DNA of 21,221 bases from Chrysochromulina tobinii (lineage: Eukaryota; Haptophyta; Prymnesiales; Chrysochromulinaceae). This document shows positions 10,141 through 17,468 of the stretch, piece by piece. Under the pieces are notes generated by a model. That model was not told the DNA's origin, did not search any database, and worked only from the letters and a program-made list of their open reading frames with translations. Made by a program: the position numbers and the translations under genes. Within the stretch, counting starts at the first letter, position 1. Each line of letters starts with the position of its first letter. The stretch lies in NCBI GenBank assembly GCA_001275005.1, contig JWZX01002414.1, positions 1 through 21,221 on the forward strand, written 5' to 3'.

Positions 10141-11463
10141 TCAGCCGAAGCTGATCTGGCTGATCTGCCCCGAGTGGCAGCTGCCGCGCCCCCTGGCCGA
10201 ATTCGGGCGGAGCAAAGCGCCGTCTTGCCACTTGACATCCCGCGGGACGACGCGGAGGAGGTCACGCTCGCTGTTGCGCGGCACGCCAGCCGCCACGCCG
10301 CGCATCGCCTCAGGCGGCGGTTTCTGCACCACGCGGCTCCCTGCGATGGTCGCGCCGCCGCCCTCGGGCTCCCAGTACAGGGGGCCGATGGCATGCGACG
10401 AGGGGCGCCAGCGCCGCTCGCGCGCATCGAGGTCTTCGAGCGTCGCCAGCTCGGCAGGCGAGAGCGTCGCATACGGCGCGGCTTTTTGAGCCGAGCGCGG
10501 ACTCTTGGGCAGCCGATCCGCGACCGATCCGAGTGTCGCGTACGGCGGCAGCGGCACCCTCGCAAGCGTCGGCAAGGTCGGCCGCGGAGGCAGGGGCTCG
10601 GCAGGCTGTTGCGGGCCTGTGTCGCCAATCGGTTCATCAAGAGCGAAGGGCGGCGGCGGCGGCGGCCGCCGGGGCGTCGGCGCAGTCGCGGGGCGCACTT
10701 GCAGCATCCCGTCGAGGGTGGAGAGGGTGCTGTCCTCGAACTTGTGCGCCGACCTGGCCCCGATCGCGGGCATGCCCGCGGCGCCCTTGCCTGCGCGGCG
10801 TGCGGCGTCGGCCGCCTCGGCGGCCGAGGGCGGCCGGCGATTGGACGGGCGTGCACCGGCCGAGCGCACCGACTCATCGGAGAACATGGGCGCCTGGCTC
10901 ACGTCGAGGACCGCCCATGGCGCGGACCGTGACTGTCTCGTGTAGTGCGCAAACTGCTGCTCGCGGCTCAGGCCGCCGGCTGGAGGCTCGGGAACTGTCC
11001 ATGAGCCGATTGGGGGAGCGGGGAGCTCTGGCGCGGGAGGCCCGGTCGCGGGCAGCTCCTCGGGCACTGGCGGCGGAGCTGGCGGCGGTTCACGATCGTA
11101 GCCGTGCCACTCGTCGTGCGGCTGCTCCTCTTCGAATATAGGAGCTTCGAGGATGGCAGCGATGAGCTCGGTGCGCCCGATGCCATTTGCGTTGAACGGG
11201 AGCGCCTCGAGCATGCACCGAACCTCAACCTGATTGATGGGCACCGCTAGCCGTGCGCAGCCGTTGACAAAATCAGCGGGCAAGACGTATCCGCGGACGC
11301 GGACGCCTCCTTTAACCCAGCGATCCTCGCTGCCGGGGAAGAGCGATTCGACAAAGTCCTTCTCGCTGAGGGCGCCACGTTGCTGCGCGACCGCTGTGTG
11401 CAGCGCCGAGAGCTTGGAGGCTGCGGTGATGAAGGCGGAGAGTCGGCCATCCTGGTCCGCCAT
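10141..11463 (-). CDS. Hypothetical proline-rich protein with an ordered, possibly EF-hand-like N-terminus
   Basis: This 440-residue protein is not recognised. Residues 1 to about 110 look ordered and helical. Part of this (CMLEALPFNANGIGRTELI) resembles a degenerate EF-hand: the loop has Asn and Gly but lacks the usual acidic calcium ligands, so calcium binding is doubtful. Residues about 120-440 are mostly disordered and rich in Pro, Ala, Arg and Ser, with several PPAP and PPPPP runs that could bind SH3, WW or profilin-type partners. A PYATL motif occurs twice (near residues 315 and 340). The ATG at 11463 has a good context and is followed by ADQDG. It lies upstream of IFT172 on the same strand and is head-to-head with the next gene, 168 bp away. 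A ciliary role would be guesswork from position. Confidence 0.68.
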   Translation of the reverse strand: MADQDGRLSAFITAASKLSALHTAVAQQRGALSEKDFVESLFPGSEDRWVKGGVRVRGYVLPADFVNGCARLAVPINQVEVRCMLEALPFNANGIGRTELIAAILEAPIFEEEQPHDEWHGYDREPPPAPPPVPEELPATGPPAPELPAPPIGSWTVPEPPAGGLSREQQFAHYTRQSRSAPWAVLDVSQAPMFSDESVRSAGARPSNRRPPSAAEAADAARRAGKGAAGMPAIGARSAHKFEDSTLSTLDGMLQVRPATAPTPRRPPPPPPFALDEPIGDTGPQQPAEPLPPRPTLPTLARVPLPPYATLGSVADRLPKSPRSAQKAAPYATLSPAELATLEDLDARERRWRPSSHAIGPLYWEPEGGGATIAGSRVVQKPPPEAMRGVAAGVPRNSERDLLRVVPRDVKWQDGALLRPNSARGRGSCHSGQISQISFG

Positions 11464-11631
11464 CGCCTTCTCCCTTCGGGCGGGCGGCGGGCGGCGGGAG
11501 CGGGCGGCGGGCGGCGGCGGGAATGCGAGTGCCTAATTGAACACACAATTTGTGAAACGCTGCGGGGTCAAGCTCACAAAGCCATGGACCTTTTTTGAAA
11601 GTTTCGTTCACTCTTCATTTCCCGCGTTTTC
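11464..11631. promoter_or_regulatory. Divergent intergenic region with a G-rich tract
   Basis: This 168-bp gap lies between two divergent ATGs and likely holds both promoters. From 11478 to 11521 the plus strand carries at least six runs of three G separated by short C-containing loops, so it could form G-quadruplexes. The tract begins about 15 bp from the leftward ATG, so it would be C-rich in that gene's 5' leader. The right half (11530-11631) is less GC-rich, with T runs near 11590-11630. Confidence 0.45.
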
Positions 11632-13119
11632 ATGTCGGGGTCGTCTGCCGAGGGCTTGACGGCCGAGCACTTGCTCATCGCTCGGTTGCACGTCGAGCGC
11701 CTCATCTCGACTCAGCGCTTCTCGGATGCGGCCGACGTCGGCGCGCGGGTGCTCGCCACCGCCTCCGCCGCCTGTGCCGCCGCACCTCGCGGCATGCAGT
11801 TCGCCTCGGAGCGCGTTCGCCTCGCGTGCAGCCTCTGTGCCCTGGGCATGCTCAGCGGCCTGACCCTCAAGTCCTTCGCCGAGCTCCTTCAGAACGCTCC
11901 AGTCGACGAGGCGGCGCAAACCGCGGCGGTGGCCGCCATGAAGGCTCTGAGCGACGACGATCTCTTCGTGTGGCTACAGGCTCTTGAGGCCGCGGCGCCA
12001 TACGGCTCGCGCAACGCATTGTCTCTGCTCGACGCCGCGATCGGCCACCTGGACGAGGGAGTGGCGCCCGCAGTCCTCTCGTCCGCGCTCGCCTCGGGCG
12101 CGGCGCGCACAGCGCTCGGCGCGGCCGATGAGGCCGTGCGTGCGAGCGGGCTGCAATTGTGCGCCAAGATGCTGCGAGCGGCGCCGGTGGTGCTGTGCGA
12201 CCGGCTCGTGCCACTCCTGATGACGGCGGCGCTCGTCGAGGCGCCCGGCCTTCAGGAGCTGGCCCTTGCGACGCTCGGCGACGTGGCGTGCGCGCTCGCG
12301 CGCGTGCCCAGCGCGCACGAGCGCTCGGACGCGCTCGTCGGCGCTCTCGAGCCCATCGTGAGGCTGCTCAGCGTGTGCCTCTTCGCGCCGCGGCTGCCGC
12401 TGCAACAGATCGCTACGCTCGCGCTCGGTAAGCTCGTACTGCACGGCACGCGCCGGCACCGCCCTCGCGCGCGCGACACGAGCACGGGCGTTGGCTCTCA
12501 TCGGGTGCGGTCGCCGCCAGCGGGCAGCGACGTGAGCAGCGTGAGCAGCGAGGACGACGCGGCGGAGGCGGAGGACGAGGACGGGGGGGCGCACGTCGCG
12601 ACGCTCGAGCCCAGCGGCAGCTGCCTCGAGGCATGCACCGACCTCGAGCGGCTCGTGGCCGACTTGGCCTTTCGGTACACCGCACCCGAGAGGGCGCCCG
12701 CGCCGCCGACGGCGCCAGCGATGGCGCCGCATGCGACGTTGGGCGGCAAGGCCAAGGGCGCTGCGGCGAAGGCCAAGGGTGCTGCGGCCGCCGAAAAGGC
12801 GCACGCCGCCGGCAATGCGACGCTCATGGCGACGCTCCTCGCGTTCTTTGAGGCCCTGCGTGAGCGGCCAGTCGCGGTGAGCAACGCGATTGTATGGATC
12901 TGCCTGGGCTGCGCTGAGGAAGGCAGCCTCGGAGGCGGCAACGGCGGCGGGGACGGCGAGGAAGAGCCCGATGAGCGCACGTCGCGCTGCCTGCGCTTCC
13001 TGGCGTCGCACCTGGCAGAGGCCGCGGTCGCGTCGGTAGTGCAGGCGACGGTGCTCAACTTGCAGCACCAGCATGGGCTCGACGTGGACGCCGCGCGCGT
13101 CGCGGGCTGGCTGCACTGA
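11632..13119 (+). CDS. HEAT/armadillo-like helical repeat protein, family uncertain
   Basis: The 495-residue product is almost all alpha-helical by composition. Residues about 10-275 contain successive amphipathic Leu/Ala-rich helices, as in HEAT or ARM solenoids. Residues about 165-270 (EAVRASGLQLCAKML to QQIATLALGKLVLHG) loosely recall the Cnd3 region of condensin subunit CAP-G, but this is weak and should not be taken as an assignment. An acidic/Ser stretch (about 300-318) and a Lys/Ala run (GGKAKGAAAKAKGAAA, about 371-386) interrupt the helices. A final helical part covers about 395-490, with a Gly/Asp/Glu insert at about 431-447. The ATG at 11632 is the first in frame. It is head-to-head with the proline-rich gene and about 157 bp upstream of the ankyrin gene on the same strand. 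Confidence 0.72.
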   Translation: MSGSSAEGLTAEHLLIARLHVERLISTQRFSDAADVGARVLATASAACAAAPRGMQFASERVRLACSLCALGMLSGLTLKSFAELLQNAPVDEAAQTAAVAAMKALSDDDLFVWLQALEAAAPYGSRNALSLLDAAIGHLDEGVAPAVLSSALASGAARTALGAADEAVRASGLQLCAKMLRAAPVVLCDRLVPLLMTAALVEAPGLQELALATLGDVACALARVPSAHERSDALVGALEPIVRLLSVCLFAPRLPLQQIATLALGKLVLHGTRRHRPRARDTSTGVGSHRVRSPPAGSDVSSVSSEDDAAEAEDEDGGAHVATLEPSGSCLEACTDLERLVADLAFRYTAPERAPAPPTAPAMAPHATLGGKAKGAAAKAKGAAAAEKAHAAGNATLMATLLAFFEALRERPVAVSNAIVWICLGCAEEGSLGGGNGGGDGEEEPDERTSRCLRFLASHLAEAAVASVVQATVLNLQHQHGLDVDAARVAGWLH

Positions 13120-13276
13120 TGAGCGACAATTGGGAGCAAAGTTCGAGGAGGAAGCGGAGAGTGGGGTGTGTCGAAACGGTCATCAAGTTTGGAGATGTTT
13201 GCGCTGCGGCATCGCGAAGGCCAAATCGTCATGACGGCAGGCCCAGGAGAGCGCAGTGCGGCCCTCCTTCGGCACC

Positions 13277-16200
13277 ATGGCGGCCACTGAGGAGGATCGC
13301 CAGAAGATCCTCCAGGAACTGAAGGAGAAGAATGATATGATCCTCAGCATCAAGGGTTCGAAAATCGAGACACAAGTCGTCAAGTACTATGCAACGCACA
13401 AGGCGAATGTGGCCGAGTTCGACAAGGAGGGCTACCTGCCACTGCACCACGCGTGCGAGGCGCAAGCGAATGCTACGATCATCGATAAACTTCTCGAGAT
13501 CTACCCCGAGGGCGCCAAACTCGTCACAAAGGGCGAGGGCAAAGGCGATCTGCCGCTGCACCTGGCGTGCATGAAGTCTGTCACCGGCGATACCGCCAAG
13601 GCGCTCGCGGCGCGCATCGAATCGGTGGACCTGATGATTGAGGCGATGGTCAATGCGTACCCAGAGGCGTGCACTATCAAGCAGCGCGGCGCCCTCCCGC
13701 TGCACCTGGCGTGCGCGCATCAGTTTCCGCTCGGGGCGGTGACCACGCTGATCAAGCAGCACCCTGACGCGTGCAAGGTGCTGGCAGAAGGGTCGGGGAA
13801 CCTGCCGCTACATCTGGCGTGCCTCAAGGGTTCAGACGAGCAGGTGATCACGTTGCTCGTCCAGACCTATCCGGACGCGTGCAAGACGAAGAATGAACGC
13901 GGCAATCTGCCAATCCACTTTGCGGCGGCGAAGCAGGCGTCGGAGGCTATCGTGCGCTGCTTGCTGGCCGCGTACCCCGAGGGCGCACAGCAGAAGGACG
14001 AGGCGGGTAAGCTGCCGCTGCAGATTGCGTCCGAGAAGCAAGCCTCCGAGGCGGTCGTGCGCGCGATCAACGAGGCCTTCCCCGACGCATCGCGCGTCAA
14101 GAATGCCAAGGGCCGGCTGCCGTGCCGGATGGCTTTCGAGACCAACGGTGGCGACGGCGTGATGGCGGCGCTGCTCGAGTCGTACCCCGACGGCGCGCGA
14201 GAGAAGGACGAGGCGGGCAAGCTGCTGCTCCACTACGCCGCCGAGACCAAAGCCTCCAATTCAATCGTCCAGTCGCTGATCGATGCGTACCCCGACGGTG
14301 CGAAAGTCAAGTCGGTCGCAGGCAACCTGCCGCTGCACTGCGCCGTGCAGCATCAGGCGACGGAGGAGGTGGTGCGCGCGCTCATCGCGGCCAACCCCGA
14401 AGGCCCGAGCGTCAAGGATAGCGGCGGCAACTACCCCATCCACCTCGCCGCCATGTACCAGTGCGCTGACGGCGTGATGGCGGCACTCATTGAGACCTTC
14501 CCAGAAGGCGCCAGCGCGGCCAAGCGCGACGGCAACCTGCCCATTCACTTCGCCGCGGGCAACCAGTGCTCGAAAAAGGTGGCGGAGATGCTGATTGAGG
14601 CCTTCTCGCGAGGCGCGAAGACTATCGAGGACTCTGGCCTGCTTCCGCTGCAGCTGGCGGCCAAGAAGCAGCTGGTGCTCGAGCGTTTGCTCTCCGAGAG
14701 GACAGCGGACCGCAAGATGATCGACATGATCTGCGACAAGAACGACAAGGTGGACCTCGCCAGCAAAGGTGCGGACTTCAAGGCGGAGAAGTTGCACGCC
14801 CAGGAGCTGCGCGACGAGAAGAGGGCCGTCGAGTTGCAGGCGAGGAAGGAGGTCGACGACAACCGCGAAGTGATGCGTTTGCTGCTGCATGCGACCTTTG
14901 ATGTGCCACCACCCGCGCCGGACGCACCTCCGCGCCCCAAGCGCCCGAAGTTCGACGACCTCGTATCGTGCCTCAAGGGCAAGGGGAGCAAGGAGGAGGG
15001 GCTCGCGCTGCTCGCGGCCGAGCCACTCGTGTGCAAGGTGGTCGACAAGTGGGGCAAGTACCCGCTCCACTACGCGTGCGAGTTCCAGGCGCCGGCGGAG
15101 GTGGTGGAGGCCATCTTGAAGGCGTTCCCCAGGGCTGCGCAGCGCAAGGCGATGGACAACCGCTACCCGCTCTACTACGCGAAGCAGTCGGCGCAGGTGA
15201 TCGTCGACCAGCTCATCGAGGCCCATCCGACAATCTTCGACGCCATGTCGCTCGGCGAGCGGCTGACGCACCGCGCACCCAAAGAGTACCTGCTGCCCTT
15301 CATCACGCGACAGACGAGCCGCGTCAAGGACACGCAGGGCAACCTGATGCTGCACTATGCGTGCCAGTACCGCTCACCCGATGAGGTGGTGCGCAAGCTC
15401 GTGCAGAGGAATCCCGAGTCTCCGCAGGCGCCCGACTCGCACGGCAACCTGCCATTGCATGTGGCCGTCTCCTTCCAAGCGAGCGAGGCGGTCGTCGCCA
15501 CACTGATCGTCGCGTACCCGGAGGCGGTGCAGACAAAAGGCCAGCGGAACTGCTTGCCGCTGCACTTTGCCGCCGAGAAGCAGGCAACCGAGGCGGTCGT
15601 CTGCGCGCTCATCGAAGTGTATCCGAGCGCTTGCGCGCATGCGGACGACCGGGGCAAGCTGCCGCTGCACTTGGCGGCGCAGCACAACGGCACCGAGGCC
15701 ATCATCACGGCGATGCTGAAGCACAATCCCGCCGCAGTCAAGGAGAAGGACCGCGCGAACAACCTGCCGCTGCACTGGGCTGCCGAGGGCAAGACGGCCG
15801 CGGCCGGCGTCAAAGCAATGCTCGCACTGGACCCGCCAGTGAAGGTGGCCCCCGGTTCGGTGACGGTCAAGGGGAAGCGTGCAGAGGTGGACATGGGCAG
15901 CGTGGGCGCGAAAGATGCCTTAAGTATGCTGCCGTTGCACCGCGCCGCCATCAAGGCGGCGCCCGCGGGCGTCGTCGAGGCGCTGCTCGAGGCGTACCCG
16001 AAGGCAGCCGAGGTCAAACTGGAGAGTCGGGGGATGACGCCGCTGCACCTCGCCATCGAGGCCGACGCGTCTGAGGCCGCCGTCGTCGCCATCCTCAACG
16101 CCTACCCCGAGGCAACCAAGGTGGCCGAGCCCTTCGACGCGAAGCTGCCGCTGCACGTGGCGGCGGAGCGCGAGGCATCGGACGGCGTCATCTCGGCGCT

Positions 16201-16849
16201 CCTGATCGAGTACTTCGAGGCGACCAAGGAGCGAACTAAGAAAAGCATGCTGCCGCTGCACCTCGCCGCTGAGACTTGGGCTTCCGACTTTGTGATGCAC
16301 TCGTTGCTCATGGCCTACCCCGAGGCGGTGCGCGAGCAGTCCACCGACGGCGCGCTGCCTCTGCACAGGGCGTGCACCAAGATGGGCTTCGAAAGCGTCG
16401 TGTACATGCTGCTCAAAATGTTCCCTGAGGGCGTCAAGACCCGCGACGCGACGGGACAGCTGCCGCTGCATTGGGCTGTGTCGAGGGGGGCATCGCCCAG
16501 TTCCGTCGCCGACCTGATCGAAGCGTATCCCGATGGCTGCAAGGTGGCGGACAATGCGGGCAACCTGCCGCTGCACGCGGCGGTCATCGCTGGCGCGAGC
16601 TTGCCCATCGTGACGCAGCTGCTCGAGATCTACCCGGCGGCTACTAAGACGTCCAACCACTTTTACAAGGCGCCGCTTATGATCGCGACCGAGATGGGAG
16701 TGCCCGAGGTGCTGCTCAAGGCGATCCTTGAGGCCGAGCACAAGGCCAACTCGATCTTCGGCGCCGTGGAGAAAGGGCTGGCAGCGCTGCAGAAGGCAAA
16801 GGGCAAAGGCGGCTTGTTTGCCCCTCTGGCCAGCTTATGGGGCCGATGA
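13277..16849 (+). CDS. Large ankyrin-type repeat protein (about 27 LPLH repeats)
   Basis: This 1190-residue protein is built of repeats of about 35 residues with consensus near GNLPLHLAA-x-QAS-x-VV-x-LI-x-AYPEGA-x-K. This is a variant ankyrin repeat in which TPLHxA becomes LPLHxA and YPE/YPD replaces the usual loop. I count about 27 units: twelve in block one (residues about 54 to 470) and fifteen in block two (about 595 to 1180). Between them lies a charged, non-repeat segment (about 475-590) with a Pro-rich patch (PPPAPDAPPRPKRPK). Repeats 2, 14 and 19 carry insertions. Such proteins act as binding scaffolds; the partner is unknown. There is no membrane segment or catalytic domain. The start at 13277 lies in CACCATGG, an ideal context; the frame reaches 13256 only via GTG. 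Residues 1-53 are helical and charged. Confidence 0.9.
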   Translation: MAATEEDRQKILQELKEKNDMILSIKGSKIETQVVKYYATHKANVAEFDKEGYLPLHHACEAQANATIIDKLLEIYPEGAKLVTKGEGKGDLPLHLACMKSVTGDTAKALAARIESVDLMIEAMVNAYPEACTIKQRGALPLHLACAHQFPLGAVTTLIKQHPDACKVLAEGSGNLPLHLACLKGSDEQVITLLVQTYPDACKTKNERGNLPIHFAAAKQASEAIVRCLLAAYPEGAQQKDEAGKLPLQIASEKQASEAVVRAINEAFPDASRVKNAKGRLPCRMAFETNGGDGVMAALLESYPDGAREKDEAGKLLLHYAAETKASNSIVQSLIDAYPDGAKVKSVAGNLPLHCAVQHQATEEVVRALIAANPEGPSVKDSGGNYPIHLAAMYQCADGVMAALIETFPEGASAAKRDGNLPIHFAAGNQCSKKVAEMLIEAFSRGAKTIEDSGLLPLQLAAKKQLVLERLLSERTADRKMIDMICDKNDKVDLASKGADFKAEKLHAQELRDEKRAVELQARKEVDDNREVMRLLLHATFDVPPPAPDAPPRPKRPKFDDLVSCLKGKGSKEEGLALLAAEPLVCKVVDKWGKYPLHYACEFQAPAEVVEAILKAFPRAAQRKAMDNRYPLYYAKQSAQVIVDQLIEAHPTIFDAMSLGERLTHRAPKEYLLPFITRQTSRVKDTQGNLMLHYACQYRSPDEVVRKLVQRNPESPQAPDSHGNLPLHVAVSFQASEAVVATLIVAYPEAVQTKGQRNCLPLHFAAEKQATEAVVCALIEVYPSACAHADDRGKLPLHLAAQHNGTEAIITAMLKHNPAAVKEKDRANNLPLHWAAEGKTAAAGVKAMLALDPPVKVAPGSVTVKGKRAEVDMGSVGAKDALSMLPLHRAAIKAAPAGVVEALLEAYPKAAEVKLESRGMTPLHLAIEADASEAAVVAILNAYPEATKVAEPFDAKLPLHVAAEREASDGVISALLIEYFEATKERTKKSMLPLHLAAETWASDFVMHSLLMAYPEAVREQSTDGALPLHRACTKMGFESVVYMLLKMFPEGVKTRDATGQLPLHWAVSRGASPSSVADLIEAYPDGCKVADNAGNLPLHAAVIAGASLPIVTQLLEIYPAATKTSNHFYKAPLMIATEMGVPEVLLKAILEAEHKANSIFGAVEKGLAALQKAKGKGGLFAPLASLWGR
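13352..16800 (+). repeat. Coding tandem repeat, period about 105 bp
   Basis: The ankyrin units give a DNA-level repeat of roughly 105 bp, best seen in the recurring CTGCCGCTGCAC (Leu-Pro-Leu-His). Copies are well diverged elsewhere, so the array looks old and selected, not a recent expansion. The array is broken at about 14690-15055 by the charged linker. Confidence 0.7.
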
Positions 16850-17468
16850 GGAGATCGCAGCGGGCGTGGCGGCATCTGCGGCGCTGGCGGCGGCCGCACG
16901 GCATCCGCCAGGCATCCGCCAAAGTATTGGGCTGCGATGATGCATGCGAGCGCATGGCATTCTGTGTGTCTAGGGCGCCCGGGGTGTGGAGCTGAGGGCG
17001 TGCGAGCGGCAAGCAGGCCCCGGCCATGATGAGCGGAACAATCCCTTCAATGTACTCCATTTCGAATGCTTGGTGAGCTGAGAGTGTGCCGCTGTGTCAG
17101 GATCGCACGGTAAGGTCAGCCCCATTCGCCGTTGTCTGCTGTGGCCTGTGTGGTGTCTCCGGTCTCGACGGGAGGACGCACGGTCGTGTATGATCTCGAC
17201 GTGTGTTGTGTCTGTTCTCTGTTGCTTGCGAGTAATGATTGTGTGACTCGTGCGCTGCGCGGTTCGGCGCACCGCACACGGATATATATAATAATAATTC
17301 GGTCAGCGATAACGCGACGATCTATAAACTTTCGCGGATACCGCCGCCCGGCGCACAAACACGTGCGGAACGGACCACGGTGCGTTGACGCCGGACGCGA
17401 CGTAAGACGCGACGCGGATCTAGCTTATCGCGGCCGCATAAGATCTAAGTAGAACTTAGATGAACGGA
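16850..17468. other. Convergent intergenic region with AT-rich patch and inverted repeats
   Basis: About 619 bp separate the ankyrin gene's stop from the stop of the glycosyltransferase gene. An AT-rich patch (ATATATAATAATAATT) lies at 17283-17298. The octamer ACGCGACG occurs at 17312-17319, 17395-17402 and 17407-17414. Two inverted repeats lie at 17424-17461, beside the glycosyltransferase stop codon. I see no convincing gene; the short open frames differ in frame and composition from the neighbouring genes. Confidence 0.5.
17424..17461. repeat. Pair of short inverted repeats downstream of the glycosyltransferase stop
   Basis: CTTAT (17424-17428) and ATAAG (17438-17442) flank a GCGGCCGC palindrome. 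Next to it, ATCTAAG (17443-17449) and CTTAGAT (17455-17461) form a perfect 7-bp stem with a 5-nt loop. In the minus-strand transcript the second hairpin begins eight bases after the TGA, so it may be a 3' untranslated region structure. Confidence 0.5.

Noticed and set aside
11632-13119. Firm assignment as condensin subunit CAP-G
   Set aside because: Only short helical stretches resemble Cnd3; the similarity could be generic to HEAT proteins, so no gene name was given.
14261-16741. Long minus-strand frames opposite the ankyrin gene
   Set aside because: They repeat with the ankyrin period and read as its mirror (VQRQ units opposite LPLH), so they are shadows.
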